A DNA stretch of 64,000 nucleotides, taken from positions 46,017 to 110,016 of the forward strand of contig NZ_JAGKJI010000036.1 of assembly GCF_020329485.1 (NCBI RefSeq), in the 5' to 3' direction. Source of the stretch: Bradyrhizobium cenepequi. Lineage in GTDB: Bacteria > Pseudomonadota > Alphaproteobacteria > Rhizobiales > Xanthobacteraceae. Below are positions 1 to 8,963 of the stretch, in pieces (position 1 is the stretch's first letter; the number at the start of each line of letters is the position of its first letter). Below the pieces are notes generated by a model. It was not told where the DNA came from. It saw nothing but the letters and a program-made list of their open reading frames with translations, and searched no databases. The position numbers and the translations under genes were made by a program.

Positions 1-618
1 TCACTCACACCACTGCCACCTGCTGTTGAACTGTTGACAAGTTTAGCCAGTTTCAGTCGTAATATTTCTTCCGGAGAAGGCCTATCGGTGAATGCAACCG
101 CATACGTCGTGTTTCGCTCTTGCTGATGCGTTGAACAGCTGCTTTTGAATGTCAATGCGCGCTCGAGCGCTTTGTGGCGGCGCCAGATTGGGACCTCGTG
201 CCAGTATAAATTAATGTGACAAACGCATATCCTAGTCTCGCTGTGTGTCGCTATCGGAGCTTGGTCCTTGTCTATCTATACCCGGCTCAGGTAGAGCCCT
301 TTGGGGGAACAACTGAGATAGATTAAACGGCAAAGCGGCTGTTGCGGTACGAAACTTCGCGCTGAGGTGACATGACCGCACGCGCCGAACGAAATTGTAT
401 ATCGACACATGATTGAGGCATGGGCGGAGGAATAGTCCGGCGGGCTCGTCGATTATCGAGAAGCGATTGGCGCCGAATCTTGAAAAAATCCGGCGCCATG
501 ACGTTCTCATCAGGTGCGTGAAACGCCAATGAGGTGCATCACACCAAGGGCCATCCCAAGACGCGCACGCTCATGCTGTGGCAAAGGGTGCATAAGAGGA
601 GATCGTCTCGATCGGCTA
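1..618. other. No recognisable gene
   Basis: I find no open frame with convincing protein character on either strand of this left edge. Short frames on the minus strand (232-529) have no family resemblance. The stretch lies downstream of the AraC-type gene and matches the gene-poor character of the first 5 kb. Confidence 0.5.
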
Positions 619-1500
619 TCATGTGTCTTCAGCGATCACTTGGGATGGGGAAATGCCATAAACGTGCTTAAACCAGCGTGACATGTGCGCGTGATCGGCA
701 AATCCGGTGGCCGCGGCAACGTGCGCCAAACCCATGCGACGCGTGCGTATAAGCTGCAGTGCGCGCTGCAAACGGAGCCGCACGACGTACTTGTGTGGGG
801 TCATGCCGACTGAGCGGGCGAACATGCGTGTAAAGTGAAACGGGCTACGGCACGCAACCTTCGCAAGGGTAACAATGTCCATCGGTTCATCTAGGTGGTC
901 AGCGATGTACTCTTTGATGCGCCGAAGGGTCGTTCTGTCAAGCATACCCGGAGGGCTGTTCCCTGGATCCGAGGCATGCCGCTGTAGCAGACCCATTACA
1001 AAGCTGATGGACAGTTCACTCCACCAAAGTGGTCCATTTGGGCAGCCCGCGCTACTCTCCTGCTGAAATTTCCGCGCCAACTTCAGGAGGTCGACGTCCG
1101 TTTGCGCGAAGCGCTCCCTGAGCTTTCCGTAGAAGAAATCGTCAGTGTTCGCAAGCGTGAGTTGCGCCTGATCGACTGCTATGAGTACGATATCAATGTC
1201 GCCCTCACCATCGGCCTTGCAATCGATTCCGGCGGGACAAACAGCGTGGGTGCCTATCGTTGGCTCATGTGTCAGTCTGCGATCCGCTAGGCGACATTCG
1301 AAATGGATCTGCGACATTGGAAACAGAAGCAAGTTCTGCCGCATCGCACCGGAAAAATGGACTCCTTTCTCGAATCGTGCAGCAAATAGTGAGACTCCGT
1401 TCCCACCTGTGATCTGACGCGCGGTTAGCGTGGTTGGAGACCGACCATCGTCTTGAGCCAGGTTAAGTTCACCAATCTCGTTCATCATGCGCAGAACCAT
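619..1500 (-). CDS. AraC-family transcriptional regulator
   Basis: This is a 293-residue AraC/XylS-type DNA-binding regulator. The C-terminal hundred residues (from about 192) carry the double helix-turn-helix: a first helix pair around LAKVACRSPFHFTRMF and a second around HVAAATGFADHAHMSRWFKH, ending in the typical YGISPSQ. The N-terminal 180 residues would be the ligand-sensing part and have no motif I can name. Length is normal for the family. Methionines at residues 5 and 6 are alternative starts. The gene stands alone, with about 1.1 kb of apparently non-coding DNA upstream, so its target is not evident. The family assignment is secure; the effector is unknown. Confidence 0.85.
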   Translation of the reverse strand: MVLRMMNEIGELNLAQDDGRSPTTLTARQITGGNGVSLFAARFEKGVHFSGAMRQNLLLFPMSQIHFECRLADRRLTHEPTIGTHAVCPAGIDCKADGEGDIDIVLIAVDQAQLTLANTDDFFYGKLRERFAQTDVDLLKLARKFQQESSAGCPNGPLWWSELSISFVMGLLQRHASDPGNSPPGMLDRTTLRRIKEYIADHLDEPMDIVTLAKVACRSPFHFTRMFARSVGMTPHKYVVRLRLQRALQLIRTRRMGLAHVAAATGFADHAHMSRWFKHVYGISPSQVIAEDT

Positions 1501-2599
1501 CTTGCGGAGATATGTCTGTTTGCAGCTGATACCGAGTTTGCGCTTTGACGTTGATCAGAACAGGCAAAGGCAGGTCTGCTCTTTGAGACCAAAGAGGTAA
1601 GCGCATTGCCTATTTATGCAAGCAGATCCAGAAGCTCGACACGCCACTTCTCGTATGCGTTTGTTCGTTGGCTTCATTGGGGCGATTAACGCCGACGGCG
1701 ATCATATGTGCAGAACATCACTGACATGTGACAGAAACCGACCGCAGACCTCTAACATGCACGGTTAGCAAGACGCTCACCAGGTCTACCCACTTGCACG
1801 TGTTACTTTGTCTAGATCCCTAGCTCTCAGAAGAAAGCTGATGCTGCGGAGAGAGTGGGCCGTAAGCAGATTTTTCTGCGCGATTGTAACTCCAACTAAT
1901 TGCTGGCTGGCCGTGAGGCTGAGGGGTCTAGGCCCACTCTGTTCTTCATCTGGAGAGCGACAAGGGCGACGCGATCGAGGCTATCCTTCGCTCGTGCTGT
2001 GAGACTGTACTGAGGCTTGATGCTTTGCGACTCACATTTCCATTCATGCGGAGCCAGCTCGCTGACAGAAGCGCTGAACGCGAGCGCAATATTATTCAAG
2101 ACTAAGTTCTGCTGAGCACGATAAAGATGGGTACCTTCGTCCTGCGCGTTGGCGACGTTTTCGCATGTTATGGAAGTAGCAACTAAGCAAGCCGCTTGTA
2201 GATGGTCCGTTGGCCTAACGAAAGAAAGATCGAAATCAATCAACCCTCCAGGAAATAGGCCGCGCATGTATACTGCAAGCATCGTAGTCGTCGAGCACGA
2301 TCCGGCGATTGGGTGCATCCTCAGGGATCGCGCCAACCGAGCACGACGCCGAGAGTGCTGGCACACGTTTTAGAGGATGACCGCATTTGTCGAAGCCCTC
2401 GTCGTCACTTAGTCGGTCACGACTTAGCCGCGAATGCACAAAGATGCTTTTGCCTCGACGTGCAGCTTCTCCGATTTTGCCGCAGCCTTTGAGACGATGC
2501 TCGCGCTTGGGCTAGTGCGTGCCCAGTGACGATTACATTTTTCCGGAAGTCTGGGCTGGTCGCATTTGATTCGAAAACTTAAAGAAACGAAGACGCTCC
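1501..2599. other. Gene-poor stretch, possible decayed coding DNA
   Basis: There is no intact gene in these 1.1 kb. On the plus strand, from an ATG at 2266, the translation IVVVEHDPAIGCILRD resembles the first strand and acidic pocket of a response-regulator receiver domain. It loses the pattern within 25 codons and ends at 2373, so at most it is a fragment. The remainder shows no motif. Confidence 0.4.
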
Positions 2600-3784
2600 A
2601 TGCAGACCAACATTCTGATCGATCAGCACTTGCTTCACAAGACCGAAGCCAAGAAGATTCCCGGCCTGGTCGCGATGGCCGCGAATGAGCACGAGGTGAT
2701 CTATCAGGGCGCGTTCGGCAAACGCGACCTGTCCAAATCCGACGCGATGACAATCGATAGCGTGTTTTGGATTGCTTCGATGACCAAGGCGATCACGACC
2801 GCCGGGGCAATGCAGTTGGTCGAGCAAGGAAAGCTCGAACTCGATACGCCAATCGGAAAAGTGTTGCCTGAATTCGTCGCGCCCCAGGTGCTCGAAGGCT
2901 TCGACGCGAATGGCGAGCCGAAGCTGCGCCGCGCCAGGCGCGCGATCACGCTGCGTCAGCTTATGACCCATACCGCCGGCTTCTGCTACGACATATGGAA
3001 CGACGACATGCGCCAATATCGCAAGAAAGTCAGCCTGCCGGCCATTACCACTTGCAAGAACGATGCACTGAAGATGCCAATCGCGACCGATCCGGGCACC
3101 CGTTGGGAATATGGCACCAATATCGACTTCGTCGGCAAGGCCGTCGAAGCAGCATCGGGCAGGCGGCTGGACGCTTACCTGCGCGATCAGTTGTTCAGCC
3201 CGCTCGGCATGAACGACACTAGCTTTAAGATCAGCGAGTCGCAACGCAAACGCCTTGTCGGTATGCATGCGCGCGGCGAGGACGGAACGCTGGCCGTCAT
3301 ACCGTTCGAGACGGAGCAGGAACCGGAATTCCATATGGGTGGCGGTGGGCTGTACAGTACGGTGAACGACTATATCAAATTCTGCCAAATGATTCTCAAC
3401 AAGGGAAAAGGCAACGGCAACGAGGTGTTGTATCCGGAGACGGTCGCGACGATGGAACAGAACCACATTGGAGGGCTCAATGTGACCAAGATGGTTTCGG
3501 CCGACTCGACCCTGTCTAACGACGTCGATCTCTATCCGGATATGGTGAAGAAATGGGGCCTGGGCTTCCTCATTAACACTGCCAAAACACCCGAAGGCCG
3601 CAGCCCCGGAAGTCTCGCCTGGGGGGGACTGGCGAACACTTACTATTGGATTGATCCGTCACGCCGCATCTGCGGTGTGATCCTGATGCAGGTACTACCA
3701 TTCGCGGACGAGAGCTGCCTGAAAGCTTTCGCGAGCTTCGAGCGTGGTATCTATGCCGGCCTAAACGCGGCTCGTGGCCGCTAG
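2600..3784 (+). CDS. Beta-lactamase-fold serine hydrolase (class C / EstB-like)
   Basis: This 394-residue enzyme has the penicillin-binding-protein fold used by class C beta-lactamases and EstB-type esterases. The nucleophile motif SMTK is at residues 60-63 (SxxK) and the second motif with the catalytic tyrosine is at 171-174 (YGTN). A glycine-rich HMGGGGL segment and a WGG motif near residue 340, in the position of the third (KTG-like) motif, follow. There is no signal peptide, so it is probably a cytoplasmic esterase or amidase and not a true beta-lactamase. It is a single gene with no operon partner. The substrate cannot be read from the sequence. Confidence 0.85.
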   Translation: MQTNILIDQHLLHKTEAKKIPGLVAMAANEHEVIYQGAFGKRDLSKSDAMTIDSVFWIASMTKAITTAGAMQLVEQGKLELDTPIGKVLPEFVAPQVLEGFDANGEPKLRRARRAITLRQLMTHTAGFCYDIWNDDMRQYRKKVSLPAITTCKNDALKMPIATDPGTRWEYGTNIDFVGKAVEAASGRRLDAYLRDQLFSPLGMNDTSFKISESQRKRLVGMHARGEDGTLAVIPFETEQEPEFHMGGGGLYSTVNDYIKFCQMILNKGKGNGNEVLYPETVATMEQNHIGGLNVTKMVSADSTLSNDVDLYPDMVKKWGLGFLINTAKTPEGRSPGSLAWGGLANTYYWIDPSRRICGVILMQVLPFADESCLKAFASFERGIYAGLNAARGR

Positions 3785-3892
3785 GTGGCGCGAATGCCGC
3801 CGCAGTTCTCCACATCGTCATAGCCGCCTAGCCCGGCCATGCACGCCGATCACTTCTTGCTGACTCTGACGCCCGAAATCGGAAAAGTCTGC

Positions 3893-4253
3893 ATCGTTGA
3901 CGGTCGGAAACACAACGCTGTCTATCAATACAGCAGCAGCCACATATTCAGGACATCGAGCCGCGAACTCCAAGGCAATCGTCGCGCCCACGCTGTGATG
4001 CTTAGTTGGGGCCAACTCTCGACATAGGTGGATCAAGTCGTCAACGAACTCTTCGATGTCGTAATTTTTCAATCGGCGTGTCGCCACCGCCAGGCCCCCG
4101 GAGATTGTCCGTCTGATGCGGGAAACATATGCCTGTTGGAACGCGAAACTCGCATGATCATAGCACCAGCCGTGGACAAACAGCATGAGAGCGGCGCACT
4201 GCTGCCTTGATCTTCGTAGTAGAGTGAAACGTCGCCTCAAGCGACGTTCGGCA
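3893..4253 (-). pseudogene. Truncated copy of the alpha/beta hydrolase at 16125-16907
   Basis: Read on the minus strand from a start at 4253, this is a decayed second copy of the intact alpha/beta hydrolase at 16125-16907. Shared stretches include LFVHGWC, EEFVDDLIHLCRELAPTKH, then EFAARCPEYVAAAVLIDSV. The copy has small indels, including loss of the catalytic elbow (intact GHSMGG; here only HSVGA). It stops matching at about 3893, in the middle of the protein, so the C-terminal half with the catalytic histidine is gone. Even the bases around the start codon are shared. It is not functional. Confidence 0.85.
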
Positions 4254-4328
4254 TGAGAGATCGTCAGAGGGAGCTTTACGCGGCTGGTACGAAACTGGTG
4301 CGCCGACGCCGGTTCGTGTGGTTGTGAT

Positions 4329-5429
4329 CTATTGTAACAACTCTGCGATGGCGCGTCTCGCCATCGCATTTTCATTGGGAAGGCCGATGGAAATGCGCGC
4401 CCAACGATCCAAGGGTGGAAAGGCTGGCCCGATATCGATGCCTCTTGCGCGAAGCGCTGCCGATAGCTCTTGGAGCGGCTTGCCGCTCTCGAAGAAGACA
4501 AAATTTCCTCGCGAGTCGGAATGCCGAAGATTCATCGATTGAAATAGTTCGTTCCACTTGCCGCGTTCGATGACTACGCGCTTACGAACCGCTTCGATGT
4601 AGTGTTCATCCTCCAAACTGGCGGCCGCAGCTGCCAGAGCGGGCCGAGTAAGCACGTCCGGGGTGCCAATCTTGGCACGCTTCAACGCGCCTGCGAGGTC
4701 CCGTGGTGCTACCGCATAGCCGACGGAAAGACCGGCTAAACTGTAGATTTTGCCAAAGGTCCTGAACACCACCACATTCTCTCCAGCGCGCGTCAGGTCG
4801 ACCACCGTTCGTTCGGCAAAGTCCGGCTCAAACTCCAAATACGCTTCGTCAACGATGACGGTAGTACGCTTCGATATCTCCCGAACAAAATTCCTGAACG
4901 CTGCGGTATCACTTACCGTGCCGGTCGGACTGTGCGGATTGATCAAGTAAACTGCTTGCGTTCGACGATCTACTCTATTAGCAATGGCGTTGAGATCATT
5001 CTCTAGATTTTGGTTTAGGGGCACGCCAGTGACTATACCCCCGCAACGGGCCACGGCATCGACCAGTGCGGTGTAGCCGGGTTCCGAATAGATGAACTCT
5101 CCTCCGCTTGGACCATTCTTCGCCAGGTAAATTCCAAGAGACTCAAGGATCTCACCAAGCACGATATGATCTGCCGAAATATTCTCGCGCGTGACGATCG
5201 CCGGAGTGAGCATGTCGGCGGTTTCATCGACATAGCGGCAGAACTCTCCAAACTGATTTCGAATTGCCACGAGCGCGGACTGTGAAGGACCAAAAGGATT
5301 CTCGTTGAGCGATAATCTCACGGGAGGGTGGTCTATACCGTCCACAGCACCGCCGCGCGTTGTGGACATTATGAGACCGCCAAGAGCGAGGCTGCTCGCG
5401 GACAGACAGTCGCGACGGGTCATTGGCAT
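4329..5429 (-). CDS. Tat-exported HisC-like aminotransferase
   Basis: This is a 366-residue fold-type I PLP aminotransferase most like histidinol-phosphate aminotransferase. Landmarks are LSLNENPFGPS near 39-49, NPHSPTG at 164-170, DEAY at 194-197 and the PLP lysine K227 in TFGKIYSLAGLSVGY. The first 30 residues form a twin-arginine signal (TRRDCLSASSLALGGLI), so the protein is probably folded in the cytoplasm and exported to the periplasm. HisC usually has TFSK and LRVGY; here these are TFGK and LSVGY, so a conserved arginine is serine. That argues against a role in histidine synthesis. It is a single gene; the amino-donor substrate is unknown. Confidence 0.8.
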   Translation of the reverse strand: MPMTRRDCLSASSLALGGLIMSTTRGGAVDGIDHPPVRLSLNENPFGPSQSALVAIRNQFGEFCRYVDETADMLTPAIVTRENISADHIVLGEILESLGIYLAKNGPSGGEFIYSEPGYTALVDAVARCGGIVTGVPLNQNLENDLNAIANRVDRRTQAVYLINPHSPTGTVSDTAAFRNFVREISKRTTVIVDEAYLEFEPDFAERTVVDLTRAGENVVVFRTFGKIYSLAGLSVGYAVAPRDLAGALKRAKIGTPDVLTRPALAAAAASLEDEHYIEAVRKRVVIERGKWNELFQSMNLRHSDSRGNFVFFESGKPLQELSAALRARGIDIGPAFPPLDRWARISIGLPNENAMARRAIAELLQ

Positions 5430-5554
5430 TCTCGGTTCTCATGTTGGTGCACGTCAGGTCAGCGGATCGATCGTCGCAACTTGCGTAGCTCACCCGTATT
5501 ACAATCGAATTGCACGTCTAAGCGTCTAAGTTACGTTCGTAAGGAATGGCTAGT

Positions 5555-6022
5555 TTAGTGGGGGCAAAATGAGATCTGAATGCCGACGAGGAGCTCTCCG
5601 ATGTGCGCCAGCTCCTCGGCCACAAACGCCGCCTTGGCCGCGAATACCTGGACAGAGCCAGAAAGTCCGCCTCTCTGAGATGCCGGCTGCAAAGGCCGCC
5701 TGAACTCTTGGGGATCGACGTAGAGATAGTCGTCCGCAGTCACCTTAACGAAGTTGCGCTGCTTCGGAATGACGCAATCGTAATTCGCGAAGGTTCGCGC
5801 ACCGATCGTAAGGTTGAAGCCATAATCGCAGCGGCGCGTGGGTTTCACGATCGCGCCCTCGCCAAGGCGCGCCAGAGATAGGAGGTCAGGTCGGAGACAT
5901 CGTCCACGCGGCGCTGAACTTGGCCAATATCGACTGCGACCGCGCATATGTGGCCACCAACTCAGAATCATCGGGGCGCGGTAACGTTCGCCCGTCAGAA
6001 TCTTTTTCTTCTGGCTCGCCAT
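5555..6022 (-). pseudogene. Decayed maltose/NodL-type O-acetyltransferase
   Basis: The minus strand from an ATG at 6022 begins like the maltose O-acetyltransferase/NodL family (KKKILTGERYRA). Later it keeps the family's first left-handed-helix segment, RRCDYGFNLTIGARTFANYDCVI. Between and after these the sequence is scrambled, and the hexapeptide-repeat domain carrying the catalytic histidine is absent. This is a dead remnant. Members of this family acetylate sugars and, in some rhizobia, Nod factors; nothing here shows which. Confidence 0.7.
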
Positions 6023-6097
6023 CAAGTCAGATCGTGCAGCTCCTTGCCGAGCGAAGGCGTAGTTCCATGATTGGCCGTTCACGTCGTGAATCCACGC

Positions 6098-7240
6098 TCA
6101 TATTAGCGCTTCATCAGGATTGACTTGATCCGCCATACCGATCTGAAAAAATGGCGGATAATCAATATACCCCTGCAATCCTTGCGAATAATAAGTCCCC
6201 GGATCAGGTCGATTGATCGACCAGCCATTCCGAAACCTCTCGACGAGATCCGGATTTGCTAGGAACGCTCGACCGAAAGCGGCAAGATCGAACCGCCCAC
6301 TTTCGATAGCAAGACTCGCCGCTTGCCGAGTAAGCGCCCCACCACCAATGATCGGCCCGTCAAATTGGGCGCGCAACGTTCGGATCACGTCCCACCCAAC
6401 ATCTCGCTGCGACAAATGGAGGTAGGCAATCCCTCGTTCTGAGAGACGCGGTGTCAGATATGAATATGTCGCCTGCGGGTCATCGTCAGACACGTCCGCG
6501 AAGGACTGGCCGGGATGGATGCGCACACCGACCCGGTCGGGACCGCAGATTGCCGATACAGCATCGACAAGCTCCAGCATGAAGCGACAGCGGTTGGCGA
6601 CACTTCCGCCGAACGCATCGTTCCGCTGGTTCACATTCGTAGCGAAAAACTGCATCGGAAGATATCCATTGCCGCCGTGAATCTCGATTCCGTCGAATTC
6701 CGCCTCGAGTGCCAGCGCTGCGGACGATGCATATTCCGCGATGACCGCATAGACCTCCTGCGTGGACAGCACGCGCGGCCGCGGATAGGGAAGGGCGACG
6801 CGGGGACAGATGGCGTAAATACCGCTTGGGTCCGGCTTCACCGCGGACGGTGCCACCGGATCCGCATTATCGGGCAGCAGGAGCGGATCGCTTAGGCGTC
6901 CACAATGCATGAGCTGGCAGAAGATTCGGCCTCCGGCATCGTGGACTGCCTCGGTCACGCGTCGCCATCCCACGACATGGCCTTGAGCGCACAAGCCCGG
7001 GGTGAAGAGATAACCGCGTCCCATCCACGAAGGGAATGTTCCCTCCGTAACGATGAGTCCTGCCGACGCTCGTTGCCGATAATAGTCGGCCATTCTCCCG
7101 GTCGGCGTGCCATCGAGATTCGCCCGATGGCGCGACATCGGCGCCATGATGATCCGGTTCGGAAGCGCCAAGCCGCCCAGCATCGCCGACTCGAAAAGGC
7201 GGCTGGAAAACGGTTCTATCGGACGTTGTTCGTCGGTCAT
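6098..7240 (-). CDS. Old Yellow Enzyme family flavin oxidoreductase
   Basis: This 380-residue FMN-dependent ene-reductase is of the NemA/OYE type. It has the N-terminal MAPMSRHRA loop (residues 32-40), QLMHCGR near 109-115, the substrate-anion pair H188 and N191 in IHGGNGYLPMQFF, and C-terminal GGALTRQAA and FGRAFLANPDLVERF segments that bind FMN phosphate. These enzymes reduce activated C=C bonds of enones or nitro compounds with NAD(P)H. Its start overlaps the stop of the upstream SDR gene by 4 bases, which indicates translational coupling. It is the last gene of a three-gene minus-strand operon (SDR, SDR, OYE), so a cyclic enone or similar intermediate is a reasonable guess. Confidence 0.9.
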   Translation of the reverse strand: MTDEQRPIEPFSSRLFESAMLGGLALPNRIIMAPMSRHRANLDGTPTGRMADYYRQRASAGLIVTEGTFPSWMGRGYLFTPGLCAQGHVVGWRRVTEAVHDAGGRIFCQLMHCGRLSDPLLLPDNADPVAPSAVKPDPSGIYAICPRVALPYPRPRVLSTQEVYAVIAEYASSAALALEAEFDGIEIHGGNGYLPMQFFATNVNQRNDAFGGSVANRCRFMLELVDAVSAICGPDRVGVRIHPGQSFADVSDDDPQATYSYLTPRLSERGIAYLHLSQRDVGWDVIRTLRAQFDGPIIGGGALTRQAASLAIESGRFDLAAFGRAFLANPDLVERFRNGWSINRPDPGTYYSQGLQGYIDYPPFFQIGMADQVNPDEALI

Positions 7241-8046
7241 ACCGTCTGCGTCGACCCGCCGTCGATCCGAAAAGTCGTTCCCGTCATGAAGTCGCTGAGC
7301 GGGCTGGCCAGGAAGCAGACGGCCGCCGCGATGTCGGCCGGTTGGCCGAGGCGGTTCACCGTCTGCCTGATGATATTCTTGAGCACGTAATGTTTGCCCG
7401 CCACAACATCGTCTGATCCGAGATGCCGCCGCGCGGTCTCAAGGAACCAGCTATCGAGCTGCGGCGTATAGATCAGGCCAGGCATGATGCCGTTGGAGGT
7501 GACGCCCGACCCCGCCAGTTCCTTTGAGAGGCTTAAAGTGAGGTTGTTCAATGCGGCTTTTGCGGCCCCATAGGTCGGGAAGAGCGTGTGCGGCGAGATC
7601 GCGTTGCGCGACGAAATCTGAATGACCCGCCCCCACCCTTGCTTCCGCATCCCGGGAACGAATGCCTGGATCAGGCGCACGGCGGCTATTGTGTTCTGAT
7701 GATAGTCCTTCATCCACTCGTCGACCGGGGCATCGAACCAGGAATCGTGCGACTCTCCGGTCGGATTGCCGACGTTGTTGACGAGAATGTCGATCTCCCC
7801 GAAAGCCGCTGCGACCGTCTCGATGACCGAGCGTGCCTCGTCCTCAGAGGTCACGTCGCCCAGGGCGATTAACGCTGTCCCTCCGTTGTCGCGGACATTG
7901 TCGAGGACCTTCTCCGCACGATCGCGATTACGTCCGTTAATGGCGACGGCAACGCCTTCCGACGCCAGGACCTCGGCACATGCAGCACCAATGCCCGACG
8001 TGCTCCCGGTGATTAGGGCGCGCTTGCCTCGCAACCGCATGTCCAT
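7237..8046 (-). CDS. SDR-family oxidoreductase (complete active site)
   Basis: This 269-residue short-chain dehydrogenase has the cofactor motif TGSTSGIG at 13-20, the NNVG motif at 90-93, and the catalytic S146, Y159 and K163 (YGAAK). The C terminus ends in the usual TFRIDGGS. It is a middle gene of the minus-strand operon, 21 bases after the stop of the upstream SDR (8068-8871) and overlapping the OYE gene by 4 bases. It probably oxidises an alcohol or reduces a ketone in the same pathway. Its middle part matches the second half of the decayed SDR at 22359-22862. Confidence 0.9.
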   Translation of the reverse strand: MDMRLRGKRALITGSTSGIGAACAEVLASEGVAVAINGRNRDRAEKVLDNVRDNGGTALIALGDVTSEDEARSVIETVAAAFGEIDILVNNVGNPTGESHDSWFDAPVDEWMKDYHQNTIAAVRLIQAFVPGMRKQGWGRVIQISSRNAISPHTLFPTYGAAKAALNNLTLSLSKELAGSGVTSNGIMPGLIYTPQLDSWFLETARRHLGSDDVVAGKHYVLKNIIRQTVNRLGQPADIAAAVCFLASPLSDFMTGTTFRIDGGSTQTV

Positions 8047-8067
8047 ATCTGCTTCCTCGTTCGATCT

Positions 8068-8871
8068 TCAGGGAATGGAGCGGTTCAGGCCGCCATCGAC
8101 CCGGATCATCGCACCGCTGACATAGTCGGCGAACGGGCTCGCCAGATATGCAACCGCGCCAGCGATTTCCTCCGGGTGACCGAGCCGTCCTATGTCGTTT
8201 GGCAGCATGTCGCGGCATGCGCCACGCTCAATGTCGTCCCAACTGGTCCCCCAGCCATAACGCTCCGACGCAGCGATCAGCACCTTCTCGACGGACTCGA
8301 CGCGGATGCACCCCGGGGAAACGATGTTCGAGGTGACGCCGCTATTCTTGAGGTCCCGCGCCAGTGATACGGCCAGGTTGTGGCGGGCGGCGAGCGTGGC
8401 ATTGTATTCGGGTTGAAGCGCCATGGGTTGCTGCGCGAGACCGCCGCCTATCTGGATCACGCGCCCCCATCCGCGCTCCCGCATTGCCGGAACGAGACGT
8501 TTGATCATGCGGACGCCGGAAACGACATTGATGTTGTAGGCTGCGAGCCATTCACTCTCCGGCGTCTCCATCCATGAGCGGCTGCCGTAGTAGCCTGCAT
8601 TGTTGACGAGGATATCGATCGGCCCCAATGCCAGCGCCTGTTCGCAGACGGCATCCGCCCCCGCATCGCTTGACAAATCGCCGATCGCCGGGGTGGCCTC
8701 GCCGCCACCTGCGCGGATCGTTTCACAGATTGACGTGACGCGTCGCTCTTCGTCGCGCCCGTGCACAACCACGGCCGCGCCTTGCGATGCAAGAAGCTTG
8801 ACGATCGCTTCCCCAAGCCCGGACGACGAACCGGTCACGAGTGCGCGCTTGCTTCCGAGATTCAGGTCCAT
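8068..8871 (-). CDS. SDR-family protein lacking catalytic Ser and Lys
   Basis: This intact 267-residue short-chain dehydrogenase fold has TGSSSGLG (13-20), NNAG (90-93) and a C-terminal RVDGG. In the active site the tyrosine Y156 is kept, but the lysine four residues on is L160 (YNATL, where YxxxK is expected) and the serine 13 residues before is G143. The reading frame is otherwise perfect and no frameshift is present, so either the protein works as a non-classical SDR or NAD-binding partner, or its active site has decayed without truncation. It is the first gene of the SDR-SDR-OYE operon, divergent from the LysR gene at 8964. A paralogous remnant is at 22359-22862. Confidence 0.85.
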   Translation of the reverse strand: MDLNLGSKRALVTGSSSGLGEAIVKLLASQGAAVVVHGRDEERRVTSICETIRAGGGEATPAIGDLSSDAGADAVCEQALALGPIDILVNNAGYYGSRSWMETPESEWLAAYNINVVSGVRMIKRLVPAMRERGWGRVIQIGGGLAQQPMALQPEYNATLAARHNLAVSLARDLKNSGVTSNIVSPGCIRVESVEKVLIAASERYGWGTSWDDIERGACRDMLPNDIGRLGHPEEIAGAVAYLASPFADYVSGAMIRVDGGLNRSIP

Positions 8872-8963
8872 CTGAGTTGCTCCCTTTCCCGGAAAACATA
8901 GGAGCGGTAGATTGACTCAATAAGCCGCACAAAATAGCATGTGTAATGTGAGAAATCGGGATA

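Noticed and set aside
2266..2373. Response-regulator receiver-like start
   Set aside because: Only about 20 residues fit and no continuation is found in any frame; kept as a note on the gene-poor stretch.
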